Positions 44,109 through 53,382 are shown, counted from the stretch's first letter. The stretch is DNA of 64,000 bases from Vermiculatibacterium agrestimuris (GCF_943193085.1 NZ_CALPCU010000010.1:10118-74117); one strand, 5' to 3'. Made by a program: numbers and translations. Notes: a model not told the origin generated them from the letters alone.

Positions 44109-44882
44109 TCAGACCAGCCCGCCCGCCAGCAGCGCGGCGCCCAGCGCGCCGATGAGCTGGGGTCGCTGCGGCAGATACACCGGCTGTCCGAAGTGCCGCT
44201 CCATGGCCCTGACAAGGCCCAGGTTGCGCCCGCCGCCACCGGTGAGCGCCACCTGGGGCCTGACCCCCACCCTCTTTGCCAGGCCGTAGATCTTTCTGGC
44301 CACTGAGTCGTGGATCCCCGCCACCATATCCTCGATGGCGTGGCCCTGGGAGAGCTTGGAGATAACCTCCGACTCGGCAAACACGGTGCAGGTGTTGCTG
44401 ATCTGACAGGCCTCCTTCGCCCTGGCGTCGTACTCCTCTAGCTCCGACAGGTCGATGTTCATGATTCTGCACATCACCTCAAGGAACCTTCCGGTGCCCG
44501 CCGCGCACTTGTCGTTCATGGCGAACTCCTCGATCCTGCCGCCGTCGTCCACACGGATGACCTTCAGATCCTGGCCGCCCACGTCCACGATCGTTCTGAC
44601 CTGAGGGAGGCAGCTGTGCAGTCCCTTTGCGTGGCAGGTGATCTCGCTGACCTGCTCGTCCGCCCCCTCGCAGAGGAATCTGCCGTAGCCCGTGGCCACC
44701 ATGCGACGGCGCTCCTCCCTTCCGCAGCCCAGCTTTTCATACAGCCGCTCCACCGCCTTTACGTCCGCCCGCGTTCCGGCGCCGGAGGGCACGAGGACTT
44801 CGGACAATACCCGCCCCTGCCCGTCCACCGCGACGCACTTGGTCGTCGTAGAACCGATGTCGATCCCCACATAGTGCTCCAT
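44109..44882 (-). CDS. 2-hydroxyacyl-CoA dehydratase activator (HgdC/HadI/FldI type ATPase)
   Basis: A 257-residue BadF/BcrA/HgdC family protein. These homodimers hold one [4Fe-4S] cluster and use ATP to inject a low-potential electron into the dehydratase. The ASKHA ATPase fold shows YVGIDIGSTTTKCVAVD, VATGYGR, TIVDVGGQDLKVI and VALTGGGGRNLGLV. The cluster Cys are Cys126 (NDKCAAGTGRFLEVM) and Cys165 (ISNTCTVFAESEV), nearly the same numbering as HgdC. It directly follows both dehydratase subunits, as in had and fld operons. It is of the single-activator type rather than the two-subunit BcrA/D type. Confidence 0.95.
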   Translation of the reverse strand: MEHYVGIDIGSTTTKCVAVDGQGRVLSEVLVPSGAGTRADVKAVERLYEKLGCGREERRRMVATGYGRFLCEGADEQVSEITCHAKGLHSCLPQVRTIVDVGGQDLKVIRVDDGGRIEEFAMNDKCAAGTGRFLEVMCRIMNIDLSELEEYDARAKEACQISNTCTVFAESEVISKLSQGHAIEDMVAGIHDSVARKIYGLAKRVGVRPQVALTGGGGRNLGLVRAMERHFGQPVYLPQRPQLIGALGAALLAGGLV

Positions 44883-44906
44883 CTTCCTCTTCCTCCTATG
44901 ACCGTG

Positions 44907-46043
44907 TTACCGCCTCCCCCGGATCTTTTCTCCGAAGGCCTGCAGCCGGGTATGTATCCCGCCGAAGGACTGCATGACCTGCTCGATCTCCAGGTTCAAA
45001 ACGGGGAGCCCGGCCGCCTCGGCCGCCGCCTTGACCCACGGATAGTCGTATTCGTCCGTGTCGCAGAACTTCATGGTAGAAAACAGCACCGCCTCCGCGC
45101 CGGCGGCCCTGCACGCCTCCACCACCACGTCGCAGCGCTCCTTTTTGGGGTCGTAGAGGAAGGCCTCCCCCCGAATCTGCTGGATCTGCCGGGCCAGCCG
45201 CTCGATCTGGGAAGTCCCCTCGGGGATCCTGTAGCGCAGCTGCCGGGTCTCCTGGGCCAGTTCGTCGCCCACAAGGGCGAAGCCCTGCTCGTCCAGGATG
45301 TCCAGGATCTCCGCCGGCTCCAGCATAACGCCGCAGGCATAGAGGCGCACGCCCCGGAATTCAGGCGCAGGCGCCGCCTCCAGCTCCCGGTTCAGCGCCT
45401 CCACCAGCTCCAGGTGCCGTTGCCTGTCCATGTAGAGTCTGGACTTAATCACATCGTGCCGCTGCCGGTTAGTGAGGATGCCCGGCTTTTCCGCCAGGAG
45501 CTCTGTAAAGCGCGCCGTCGCCTCCCGATCCCGCTCGCACAGCGCGATAGCCTGCTCCAACGCCTTTTCGGTGATGACCATCCCGGTGAGCTCCTCGATC
45601 TGCTCCTTCGCCCGGGTAAATTCCCGCACCATGTACTCCACGGCGCACTCCAGACGATAGTTCTGGGGATGCTTGATGAAGATGGGCTTCAGCTCAGGGG
45701 CGGAGAGCTGGACCGTCTGGGTCAGGCACTTCAGGGTATCGCACAGGCTGGTGAGCATGATCCCGTCCAATTCACGGTACATCCCCCTGGCGGACAGCTC
45801 CGTGATGGACTGCACAACGGAGCAGGCGAAGGGCGGGTAATACTCCGCCGCCTCGTACAGCTCCAGCTTTTCCGCCCCCCAGACGCCCACCGGGAAGGCC
45901 CCCGCCGCGATCACCAACTCATCCGGGACAAAAACCGGCCCGCAGCCGATCACCTTGACCCCCGCGGCCTTTTTGGCGCGGACGGTCTCCCTGATATGGG
46001 CAAGGGCATACTGCATCTCCTGTATGATCTCTGTCCGTTTCAT
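44907..46043 (-). CDS. 2-hydroxyacyl-CoA dehydratase family subunit (HadC/FldC/HgdB-like)
   Basis: A 378-residue iron-sulfur subunit of the radical 2-hydroxyacyl-CoA dehydratase/benzoyl-CoA reductase superfamily. Visible are VKVIGCGPVFVPDELVIAAG (first cluster Cys region), PPFACSVVQ, SLCDTLKCL and RLYACGVMLEP-like strand turns, and the C-terminal GLPVLNLEIEQ, typical of this fold. It starts 2 nt after the partner subunit gene. These enzymes remove water from (R)-2-hydroxyacyl-CoA through a ketyl radical; sequence alone does not exclude a reductase activity. Confidence 0.9.
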   Translation of the reverse strand: MKRTEIIQEMQYALAHIRETVRAKKAAGVKVIGCGPVFVPDELVIAAGAFPVGVWGAEKLELYEAAEYYPPFACSVVQSITELSARGMYRELDGIMLTSLCDTLKCLTQTVQLSAPELKPIFIKHPQNYRLECAVEYMVREFTRAKEQIEELTGMVITEKALEQAIALCERDREATARFTELLAEKPGILTNRQRHDVIKSRLYMDRQRHLELVEALNRELEAAPAPEFRGVRLYACGVMLEPAEILDILDEQGFALVGDELAQETRQLRYRIPEGTSQIERLARQIQQIRGEAFLYDPKKERCDVVVEACRAAGAEAVLFSTMKFCDTDEYDYPWVKAAAEAAGLPVLNLEIEQVMQSFGGIHTRLQAFGEKIRGRR

Positions 46044-46045
46044 CT

Positions 46046-47263
46046 TTACCTCTCACCCGCCTTTGGCTGGCCTTCCATGGTCTCCCGCAGTGCCTGGACT
46101 CTCGTCTCAAACTGGGCGGGACTGAAGCCGTTGGGATCCGTCTGGTCACCGTCAAATGTCACGTAGGGCTTGTGATTTCTCTCATATACCGCCTTCCGCA
46201 CCGCCGGCTGCATGAAGGACAGGATCTTGCAGCTGCGGTTGACGTGGTACAGCGCGCCGTCACAGTGGGCGCACTCCATGATCCCGCACCTGACGTCCAC
46301 CTGCCGCTGAAGGCTGCCGATGGGCGGCCTGTTGGCGTACGCCCGGGCAAGGGATCGGATGTCGTCCTGGGCATAATCCACGCACCACTCCGAGGGGTAG
46401 AAGGAGCCGGTCAAGACCATGTCGTTGGCCTGCAGGGTCTTGTAGGTCGTTCCCAGATAGGGCCATACGGCGATCCCCTCCCACATGATGCGGTGCTTCT
46501 GCTCGCCTTTAAATTGGCTTTCTCCTTTTTGGAGCAGCTCCTCCATCTCTTCAGAGATCAGGTCGTAGTAGTCCGCCGTGGTCTCTTTCCCCCGGCAGCA
46601 GACGGCGAGAACCATGTAATTGAACATGTTGAACCCGTTCATGGGGCTCGGCATCCGCTGCACATAGTCCGTCGCCCGCTTCCAGGACGCGGCCACCCTC
46701 CGGGAGGTCTTCATCACCCGGGAGAACTTCTCATAGTCAAAGGGCTTGCCGCAAAACTCCTCCAGCCGGCGGATCATATCCTGGAACTGCCCCACGATGT
46801 AGTCCACATCGCTCTCCGTCGCGTCATACTCCGGCTGGAAGGGCGTGTCGATGAGGATATAGGGGACATTCAGCCGTTTGGCGGTATTTTCAAACCACTT
46901 CACGCACAGGCCGCAGATGTTGGTGCAGTTCAGGATGATGTCCGGCCTGGGAATGTTGGAGACGTCACTGTCGAAATCCTCCTGATAACCCAGACCCAGC
47001 CTTGTATAGGAGCACAGGTCGCTGGAATACCCCAGCTCCTCACAGCGATCCAAATAGGGCGTCACGCCCTTTTTCGCCCCCAGAACTGCCGCCAGATTCT
47101 CCGGATATGCCGCCTGGATGTCCATGGCCTCCAGAAACTCTTGGGGAAACAGGCCGTTGACCCAGGCGACCTTCTGCCCCCGCTCGTGGGCTTTGAAAAG
47201 GGAGTCCATATATTCCGCCTGCAGCTTTTCCAGCATCTGCTTGGAATTCATTTTTTCTTCCAC
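46046..47263 (-). CDS. 2-hydroxyacyl-CoA dehydratase family subunit (HadB/FldB/HgdA-like)
   Basis: The partner subunit, 405 residues from GTG 47263 (ATG 47251, with GGAAG upstream, is equally possible and gives 401). It shows the two-lobed fold: VAWVNGLFPQEFLEAMDIQ, CTNICGLCVKWFENTA with cluster Cys, PYILIDTPF, and the second lobe with GSFYPSEWC and MECAHCDGALYHVNRSCK. It is the first of the three dehydratase-system genes, 37 nt after the activator-protein gene of the sigma-54 type. Confidence 0.9.
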   Translation of the reverse strand: MEEKMNSKQMLEKLQAEYMDSLFKAHERGQKVAWVNGLFPQEFLEAMDIQAAYPENLAAVLGAKKGVTPYLDRCEELGYSSDLCSYTRLGLGYQEDFDSDVSNIPRPDIILNCTNICGLCVKWFENTAKRLNVPYILIDTPFQPEYDATESDVDYIVGQFQDMIRRLEEFCGKPFDYEKFSRVMKTSRRVAASWKRATDYVQRMPSPMNGFNMFNYMVLAVCCRGKETTADYYDLISEEMEELLQKGESQFKGEQKHRIMWEGIAVWPYLGTTYKTLQANDMVLTGSFYPSEWCVDYAQDDIRSLARAYANRPPIGSLQRQVDVRCGIMECAHCDGALYHVNRSCKILSFMQPAVRKAVYERNHKPYVTFDGDQTDPNGFSPAQFETRVQALRETMEGQPKAGER

Positions 47264-47300
47264 TATATTTCATCCTCTATGAATTAGGATCCGGCTTCCA

Positions 47301-49295
47301 TCACGGCTCTTCCGGTTCGATTCCATATTTTCCGATCCATTTATAGAGCGTTTTTCTCGACATGCCCAGGGCCGCCGCGGCCTTGGATTTATTCCCGGCG
47401 TATTTTTTGAGCATGCTGGCGATCTCCGCCTTGCCGGGGCCACCCACGCTTTTTTCCTCCGGCTCGCGCACCTGCCGGATCTCCTTTTCGGCGGCGGCGC
47501 TCTGGTCGATGCCCGTCATCGCCAGATAGGCCTCGATGTGCTCCAGAGTGATGACCGAGGGAGAGTAGATCTGGACGATGCCCTCGACAAAATTCTGAAG
47601 CTCTCTTACATTTCCCCTCCACCGCAGCGTCTCCATATACTGCAGCGCCTCTGGCGACAGCTTAGGGGGCGCCAGGTGGATGCGGTTGGACACCCGCTCG
47701 ATGAAGTGGTTGGCCAGCAGACCGATATCCTCTCTGCGCTCCCGCAGAGGGGAGATATTGAGCACGAATGTGGCAAGCCGGAAGTACAGATCCTCCCGGA
47801 AGCCCTTATTCTCCACCAGGTTCATAATGTCCTCGTTGGTGGCCGCGATGATCCTCACGTTCACGGAGATCTCCCGGTTTCCGCCCAGCTTGGTGAAGCG
47901 CTTTGTCTCGATGGCCCGTAGCAGGATCGCCTGCAAGTCCAGCGGCAGCGTGCCGATCTCGTCCAGAAACAGCGTGCCGTTGTTGGCCAGCTCCATCTTG
48001 CCGATGCTGCCGCTCTTTTTGGAGCCGGTAAAGGCGCCCGCCTCGTAGCCGAACAGCTCGCTGACCATCAGGTCCTTGGGAAAGGTCGCGCAGTTGATGG
48101 CGATGAAGGGGCCGTTTTTCCGGTCTGAGGCATTGTGGATGGCCTGGGCGAAAATGTCCTTGCCGCAGCCGGACTCGCCCAGGATCAGGACGTTGTTGTC
48201 GAATTCCGCGTACCGCTTGGCCAACTTGATGGCCTTTTTGATGTTCACGCTCTGCCCCACGATGCTGTTAAAGTTCAGAAGGGCGTTGTTTCCCAGATAG
48301 CGGGAGAAGAAGGTGCTGATCTTCTCCTCGTTGGAGATAAAGAATCGGATTCCCTCATAGCCCACCTTCGACTGCCGATACACCTCCGTGGAGACGGAGT
48401 ATTGATTGGTCACGCCGTTGACCGTGATGGGAATGTCCAGGTTCCTGACGTGCTTGATATTGTTTACGATATCCCACAGCTGCTGGTTGGACGGCAGCGG
48501 ATCGAAGATCTCGTAGGCACTCTGGAACACCAGATCCCGGTAGGGGATCCCCAGCACGTTGAAGATGTTGGAATTGTGGTACAGGGTATAGGGCTTCCGG
48601 GTACTCCTGTCAATGTCGATACAGATATAGCCCGTGGTGTCTGTCATATAAAAGCGGTAAAAGGTGTCCACCATATCGATGTGCAGACAGATCTCCTTAC
48701 AGATGGAGATCACAGTGGGTAGATAATCGCCACCGTACTGGGTCTTGGGCATGATGATGCCTACGCCCCCAAGCAGATTCATCTTGCCGAACTGTTCCTC
48801 GGAATTGTCCTCCAAAATGCAGGGGGCAAAATACATATCCGCGTCGGAGAACATATCAAGATAGTGCTCCTCCCCGCTGGTCGTATAGGACTCCATGATC
48901 GCCAGGCCGATGGAAAAGGCCGTGACTCCGGCGGACTCCGCGCTCAGCAGCGTCCCCTCCTCCACGTCCTTTTCCTGAAGCCACTGCCGGATCTCCGGAT
49001 CGCAGTAGAGCTTCAGGATGGTTCCCGCCGCATCCACCAAAACATAGGCCAGCGGCCTTTTGGTGTAGTGCAGCACCGCCTGGATCACCCGGTTGCTGTA
49101 GGCGTACATTGCCTTGGTCTTCCGCTTGGTCTCTCTCTGCTCCTCCTCGCTGGCGTGCAGCAGCTTTTTTGCGCCTGGACTGAGCTCCCGCCGGATGCAG
49201 TCCAGCCAGGCGTTTTTCAGCAGCGTGGAATCAAATTTTCGGGCTTTTTCCCCCAAATCCGTCCACCGCTTTTTTGCCCGTTCCTCTCGCTCCAT
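47301..49295 (-). CDS. Sigma-54-dependent transcriptional activator (PAS/AAA+/Fis)
   Basis: A 664-residue enhancer-binding protein. The N-terminal ~320 residues hold a GAF-like sensory region (SAESAGVTAFSIGLAIMESY, as in AcoR-type activators) and a PAS-like part. The AAA+ domain has Walker A LGESGCGKD (near residue 372), the sigma-54 contact loop EAGAFTGSKK (near 418, the consensus last Ala replaced by Ser), Walker B GTLFLDEIGTL and an arginine-finger region. A Fis-type HTH (SKAAAALGMSRKTLYKWIGKYG) ends it. It is embedded in the catabolic gene series and is the obvious activator for the two -24/-12 promoters at 55.4-55.6 kb. Confidence 0.93.
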   Translation of the reverse strand: MEREERAKKRWTDLGEKARKFDSTLLKNAWLDCIRRELSPGAKKLLHASEEEQRETKRKTKAMYAYSNRVIQAVLHYTKRPLAYVLVDAAGTILKLYCDPEIRQWLQEKDVEEGTLLSAESAGVTAFSIGLAIMESYTTSGEEHYLDMFSDADMYFAPCILEDNSEEQFGKMNLLGGVGIIMPKTQYGGDYLPTVISICKEICLHIDMVDTFYRFYMTDTTGYICIDIDRSTRKPYTLYHNSNIFNVLGIPYRDLVFQSAYEIFDPLPSNQQLWDIVNNIKHVRNLDIPITVNGVTNQYSVSTEVYRQSKVGYEGIRFFISNEEKISTFFSRYLGNNALLNFNSIVGQSVNIKKAIKLAKRYAEFDNNVLILGESGCGKDIFAQAIHNASDRKNGPFIAINCATFPKDLMVSELFGYEAGAFTGSKKSGSIGKMELANNGTLFLDEIGTLPLDLQAILLRAIETKRFTKLGGNREISVNVRIIAATNEDIMNLVENKGFREDLYFRLATFVLNISPLRERREDIGLLANHFIERVSNRIHLAPPKLSPEALQYMETLRWRGNVRELQNFVEGIVQIYSPSVITLEHIEAYLAMTGIDQSAAAEKEIRQVREPEEKSVGGPGKAEIASMLKKYAGNKSKAAAALGMSRKTLYKWIGKYGIEPEEP

Positions 49296-49345
49296 AGCCT
49301 ACCACCTTTCCCGGCCGTCTGTATGTTCCTCTTCGGCCCGTCCGC

Positions 49346-50125
49346 TCAGCGGTTGATAAACACCGCCTTTTTCTTCTCGTGAAAGGCCTCGACCCCCAGC
49401 CTCAGGTCTTCTGTGACCGCGCACAGGGCCGCCATTTCCCGCTCCATTGCGAAGGCCTGAGGCAGGCTCATCTCAAGTCCGCAATCCACTGCGATCTTGG
49501 AGTAGCGGATCGCAATGGGCGCCATATCGCAGATGCGCGCCATCATCCCCTCCGCCTCCTCCATCAGCCTGTCCGGCTCCACCACCCGGTTCACCATGCC
49601 CAGCTCCCGGGCCTCCTCCGCGCTCAGGCGGCGGGCGGTGAACAGCAGTTCCTTGGCCACCGCCGGCCCCACCAGGCGGGCCAGACGCCAAGTCCCGCCG
49701 TAGCAGGCGTTCACCCCCAGCGTCACCTCCGGCTGGGCAAAGGTGGCCTGGGTGCTTGCGATGCGGATGTCACAGGCCATGGCCAGCTCATTTCCGCCGC
49801 CCAGGGCGTAGCCGTTGACCGCCGCGATCGTGGGGATCTCCAGGGAGGAGATGCGCCCCATCACCTGCTGGGCCTCTATGACCCCCCGGCGCTCCCCCTC
49901 GGCGTCTCCCACCGGGATCTCCGGGATGTCCGCCCCGGCCACAAAGCTCTTTCCCGCGCCGGTAATGATCAGCCCCCGGACGTCCCTCTGGGCCTCCAAG
50001 TCGTCCAGCGCCTCGTTCATCTCCCGCAGCGTCTGGTGGTTCAGGGCGTTCATGGCCTGGGGCCGGTTCATTGTCAGGATCGCGTATTTTTCCTTGTATT
50101 CGAAGATGATCGTTTCAAATTTCAT
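49346..50125 (-). CDS. Enoyl-CoA hydratase (crotonase) family protein
   Basis: A standard-length (259 residues) crotonase: AILTMNRPQAMNALNHQTL, GAGKSFVAGADIPEI (first oxyanion-hole strand), AVNGYALGGGNELAMACDIRIAS, the FAQPEVTLGVNACYGGTWRLARLVG segment and AKELLFTARRLSAEEARELGMVNRVVEP. The usual catalytic Glu position after QPEV is occupied as NACYGG, lacking one of the two typical glutamates, so hydratase activity is not certain and isomerase or other thioester chemistry is possible. AAGGAGTG precedes ATG 50125. Confidence 0.9.
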   Translation of the reverse strand: MKFETIIFEYKEKYAILTMNRPQAMNALNHQTLREMNEALDDLEAQRDVRGLIITGAGKSFVAGADIPEIPVGDAEGERRGVIEAQQVMGRISSLEIPTIAAVNGYALGGGNELAMACDIRIASTQATFAQPEVTLGVNACYGGTWRLARLVGPAVAKELLFTARRLSAEEARELGMVNRVVEPDRLMEEAEGMMARICDMAPIAIRYSKIAVDCGLEMSLPQAFAMEREMAALCAVTEDLRLGVEAFHEKKKAVFINR

Positions 50126-50161
50126 GGGAATGTCACTCCTTACGCGGGGGGCTTGTCCCGT

Positions 50162-51382
50162 TCACTCCGACTGGCGCATAACGCCCCGCTCCAGCATGTT
50201 CCGGATCTTTTCCTCTGGGAAGCCGAGCTCCTTCAGGATCTCCACGGACTGCTCGCCCACCTTGGGATAGGGGCGGTGAACCACCAGCTCCTGCCGATCG
50301 CCAAACATGACCGGCGGCATGGGGATCATGGTCTTCGTCCCGTCCGGATGGGTATATTCCGTGACAAACCCGTTTTCCAGGGCCTGGGGATCTCTGTGGA
50401 CGTCCACGCTGTGCATCACCTGATTGTAGGCGATGTCCTCCTCCTGCAGCCGCCTGCAGACCTCTTCCGTGGAAAGGCTCCCATAGGCCTGCTCCAGCAG
50501 CTTGAGCAGCTCCTGCCGGTGCTCCAGCATGACGCTGTAGCTGGAAAAGCGGGTGTCCTCGTTCAGCTCCTCCAGTCCCAGCGCCTTCAGGTAGTGGGGC
50601 AGCTTGTCCTCGCTGAAGACCGAGGTCATGATCCAGTCTCCGTCCTTGGTGCGGTAGGTATTCACCAGGGGATCGCTGGGCGCGTTCCGGGTCTTGGGGT
50701 AGACCTCAGGGTGGTACTGGGTCTGCATCACCGACGACGAGGACGACCAGATGCCCGTGCCGTACAGGGTCACGCAGATTTCGCAGCCCTGGCCCGTCCG
50801 CTCCCTTTGGAACAGGCCGGTTCCTACGGCGCCGGCCAGCGCCGTGCCCGCCGCGTTGTCCCCCACGCCGTAAAAAGGGATGGCCGGGTCGCCGCCGCTC
50901 TCCACCTGGTCGATCATGAACCCGGTCTTGGCCCAGAAGGCCACCGTGTCGTAGCCGGCGTTGTCCTTCTCAGGGCCGTAGTTGCCAAAGCCGTTGATGG
51001 TGCCCCAGACCAATCTGGGGTATTTCCGGTGCAGGGTCTCGTAATCCAGTCCCCGCTTCAAAAGCGCCTTGGTTCTCCAGTTTGTGATGAAGACGTCCGC
51101 CTGGGCAAGGAGGGCATCCATGGCCTCCATCCCCTCCGGAGATTTCAGATCCAGCGCGATGGATCTCTTGTTGTAGTTGATAAAGCCAAAAAACGGGTTG
51201 CACGTATCGGAACAGGGCATATTGATGGTCGCGCCCACCGCCCGGTTCGGATCTCCCGCAAGCCCTTCCACCTTGATGACGTCCGCACCCCAGTCAGCCA
51301 GTATCTGCGCGCAGGCGGGGCCGGACATATACTGGCTCAGGTCGACCACCTTGATCCCCTTCAGGGGCATTGTCTCATTCAT
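50162..51382 (-). CDS. CaiB/BaiF class III CoA transferase
   Basis: A 406-residue family III CoA transferase, the class used in had, fld and carnitine pathways to move CoA between acids without ATP. The start KGIKVVDLSQYMSGPACAQILADWGADVIKVE is the family signature, and the catalytic Asp is in NAGYDTVAFW (about residue 145). VNTYRTKDGDWIMTSVF and the C-terminal HRPYPKVGEQSVEILKELG are typical. GAGGTAAAAT precedes ATG 51382. It probably loads CoA onto the acid released by the amidase (inference). Confidence 0.93.
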   Translation of the reverse strand: MNETMPLKGIKVVDLSQYMSGPACAQILADWGADVIKVEGLAGDPNRAVGATINMPCSDTCNPFFGFINYNKRSIALDLKSPEGMEAMDALLAQADVFITNWRTKALLKRGLDYETLHRKYPRLVWGTINGFGNYGPEKDNAGYDTVAFWAKTGFMIDQVESGGDPAIPFYGVGDNAAGTALAGAVGTGLFQRERTGQGCEICVTLYGTGIWSSSSSVMQTQYHPEVYPKTRNAPSDPLVNTYRTKDGDWIMTSVFSEDKLPHYLKALGLEELNEDTRFSSYSVMLEHRQELLKLLEQAYGSLSTEEVCRRLQEEDIAYNQVMHSVDVHRDPQALENGFVTEYTHPDGTKTMIPMPPVMFGDRQELVVHRPYPKVGEQSVEILKELGFPEEKIRNMLERGVMRQSE

Positions 51383-51440
51383 ATTTTACCTCGCATAAGC
51401 CTGTGAGCCGTATAGGGCCACGTGTGTTCTAAAATGTTCA

Positions 51441-51507
51441 ATCCGCCCGCCCTTCCCCATGGGTCGCACGGTTTTCATGGTGCCCATGGGGAAGAGCAAT
51501 GGCGGAT
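51441..51507 (-). other. Large intergenic hairpin between symporter and CoA-transferase genes
   Basis: CTTCCCCATGGG (51452-51463) pairs perfectly with CCCATGGGGAAG (51483-51494), extended by ATCCGCC (51441-51447) with GGCGGAT (51501-51507). No T-run follows on the minus strand. In the 191-nt gap it may act as processing or stability element setting transporter and enzyme levels. The rest of 51383-51573 shows nothing else recognisable. Confidence 0.65.
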
Positions 51508-51573
51508 ACATCTCTTTCTGTCAGTGTCCGTGCCCGGCGGCGCGGCGCTGTTTTACGCCGTTAGAGCAGGGTC

Positions 51574-53049
51574 TCAGATCTCGCAGTAGAAGGTCTTGAC
51601 GACCTCCTTGCTGGGCTTCTCGGTCATCCTGCTGACAAGGATCATGATCAGGAAGGTGATGGGCATGGTGCAGACCATGGGGGCATTGTGCAGCACGGGA
51701 ATGATATTGAACGAGTAGTTCACGATGTAGAACACCATGCCGAAGATCATGCCGGCTGCGGCGCCCTGCTTGGTCATCCTAGGCCAATACAGCGCCAGGA
51801 CAATGGCGGGCAGGATGGAGCTGGCGCAGCCGCCCTGGCAGAAGTTCAGCAGCAGGTGGAGGGTGGAGGGCTCGGTAAGGGCGATCAAGATGGTGGCCAC
51901 GCCCAGGCAGATGGTGGTGATGCGCATGACCTTCTTCAGCTTGGCCGCGTCGGCCTCGGGATGAGCCCGCTTATATACGTCGTTGACCACAGCGCCGGCG
52001 ACGCAGATAAAGATGGCGCCGATGGTGGACTGTCCGGCGCCCGCGGCGGCGGAGAGCACGATGCCGCCCAGGCCGGCGGGCAGGATCCCCATGGCCAAGG
52101 TGGAGGTGGCGTAGTCCACCATGGTCTCATCCAGCGCAGGGTCGAAGGCTCTGGCGGCGGCGCCGCCCATGCAGGCAAACAGGAAACCCCAGCACAGCAG
52201 CATGATGGTGCCGATGATCATGGCCCGCTTCATGGTCTTGGTGTTGTTGTAGGTCAGGGAACCCTGGACGACCCAGGGCTGGCCCACCGCCATCAGCGAA
52301 TACATGACCCAGAACTCAAACAGGACAAGCATCGGGGTCACGCCGCCGTAGTTGGGCGTCAGCAGGGCGGGGTCGACGGTCTTGAGGGTGCCGAAGATGG
52401 CCTCAAAGGAGCCAAAATAATGCACGTAGCCGAACAGGAGGATCAGGGAACCGGCCAGCATGACGAAGCCCTGGATCACGGCCACCATGGTCACGCCGGT
52501 CATGCCGCCCAGGGCGGTATACACGGTGATGATAAGTGCAAAAATGATCAGGGACACCCGATAGGGGATGCCGGCACTGGCCTCGATGGCCCGGGAGCCG
52601 CCGACGAACTCACCGGCCGCAGAGGCGGTGGAGAATACCACGGTGCAGATGACCAGCAGTACCACCACCAGCTTGGAGTTGTCAAACCGGGCCCTGAAAA
52701 TATCGATCAGGGAATTGGCGTTGACACGGCGGCCCACAATGGCCATCCGCTTTCCGGTCAGCACCAGGGCCGCGAAGGTGACGGGGGCGATGTACAACAA
52801 AAGCAGCATCCAGCCGGGGCCATAGGCGGCGGACTTGCCCAGGCAGGCGATAAAGGTACCGGTGGAAACGGCGCCGGCGGAAACTAGAATGGCAAGGCCC
52901 ACAGCGCCGATGCGGCTCCCGCCCTTGAAGGTCTCCGCGGAGAAGTCTCCGCCCCCCTGCATCGCCTTGTTATGCTTTTTGACACCATAGGCGGTGGCGC
53001 CGACGACAACGATGAAGTACAGTAAAACGACTAACGATTGAATGTTCAT
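51574..53049 (-). CDS. Sodium:solute symporter (SSS family, PanF-like)
   Basis: A 491-residue SSS/LeuT-fold transporter with about 13 helices: VGLAILVSAGAVSTGTFIACLGKSAAYGPGW, GRRVNANSLIDIFRARFDN, YTALGGMTGVTMVAVIQGFVML (SSS signature 1) and GLGGIVLSAAAGAGQSTIGA (signature 2 and sodium site). Similarity in layout and the paired small YhdT gene point to the pantothenate permease (PanF) branch, whose bacterial members import diverse carboxylates. It probably brings in the pathway substrate. Confidence 0.9.
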   Translation of the reverse strand: MNIQSLVVLLYFIVVVGATAYGVKKHNKAMQGGGDFSAETFKGGSRIGAVGLAILVSAGAVSTGTFIACLGKSAAYGPGWMLLLLYIAPVTFAALVLTGKRMAIVGRRVNANSLIDIFRARFDNSKLVVVLLVICTVVFSTASAAGEFVGGSRAIEASAGIPYRVSLIIFALIITVYTALGGMTGVTMVAVIQGFVMLAGSLILLFGYVHYFGSFEAIFGTLKTVDPALLTPNYGGVTPMLVLFEFWVMYSLMAVGQPWVVQGSLTYNNTKTMKRAMIIGTIMLLCWGFLFACMGGAAARAFDPALDETMVDYATSTLAMGILPAGLGGIVLSAAAGAGQSTIGAIFICVAGAVVNDVYKRAHPEADAAKLKKVMRITTICLGVATILIALTEPSTLHLLLNFCQGGCASSILPAIVLALYWPRMTKQGAAAGMIFGMVFYIVNYSFNIIPVLHNAPMVCTMPITFLIMILVSRMTEKPSKEVVKTFYCEI

Positions 53050-53064
53050 AAGCCCTCTCCTCTC

Positions 53065-53382
53065 TTATTTCTCAGTCTTCTGCTGATCGGCCTCTCCCTC
53101 TTCCTTCCCGTCGGCCGTCAGGGGGCAGTCCTTGATCAGAAGGGCTTGCACCACCAGGCAGATGGGATACACGACCACGGTACCCACAGCGGCCATAAAG
53201 AACCACTTGGGGAAGCCCAGGATGTAGGTATAGGTCAGGGGATCCTGATTGGCGCCGACGAACCCCCAGTACCACACCCAGATGGACAGGATCACAAAGG
53301 AAATCAGGAATATGATGAGCTCCTTTGTGGCCTGGGCCATACGCTTGTCCTCTTTCAAACCGTACTCCTTGATCAGATTCAT
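53065..53382 (-). CDS. YhdT family (DUF997) small membrane subunit
   Basis: A 105-residue protein with two membrane helices (about 22-45 and 62-85), ending in a charged tail. WVWYWGFVGANQDPLTYTYILGFPKWFFMAAVG is the family-defining middle region. YhdT-like proteins are normally encoded just before PanF-type symporters, as here (15 nt). AAGGAGAGAAGAAA precedes the ATG. Role as accessory subunit is inferred from conserved pairing. The 86-nt gap before it holds only a small GCCAC/GTGGC dyad. Confidence 0.82.
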   Translation of the reverse strand: MNLIKEYGLKEDKRMAQATKELIIFLISFVILSIWVWYWGFVGANQDPLTYTYILGFPKWFFMAAVGTVVVYPICLVVQALLIKDCPLTADGKEEGEADQQKTEK

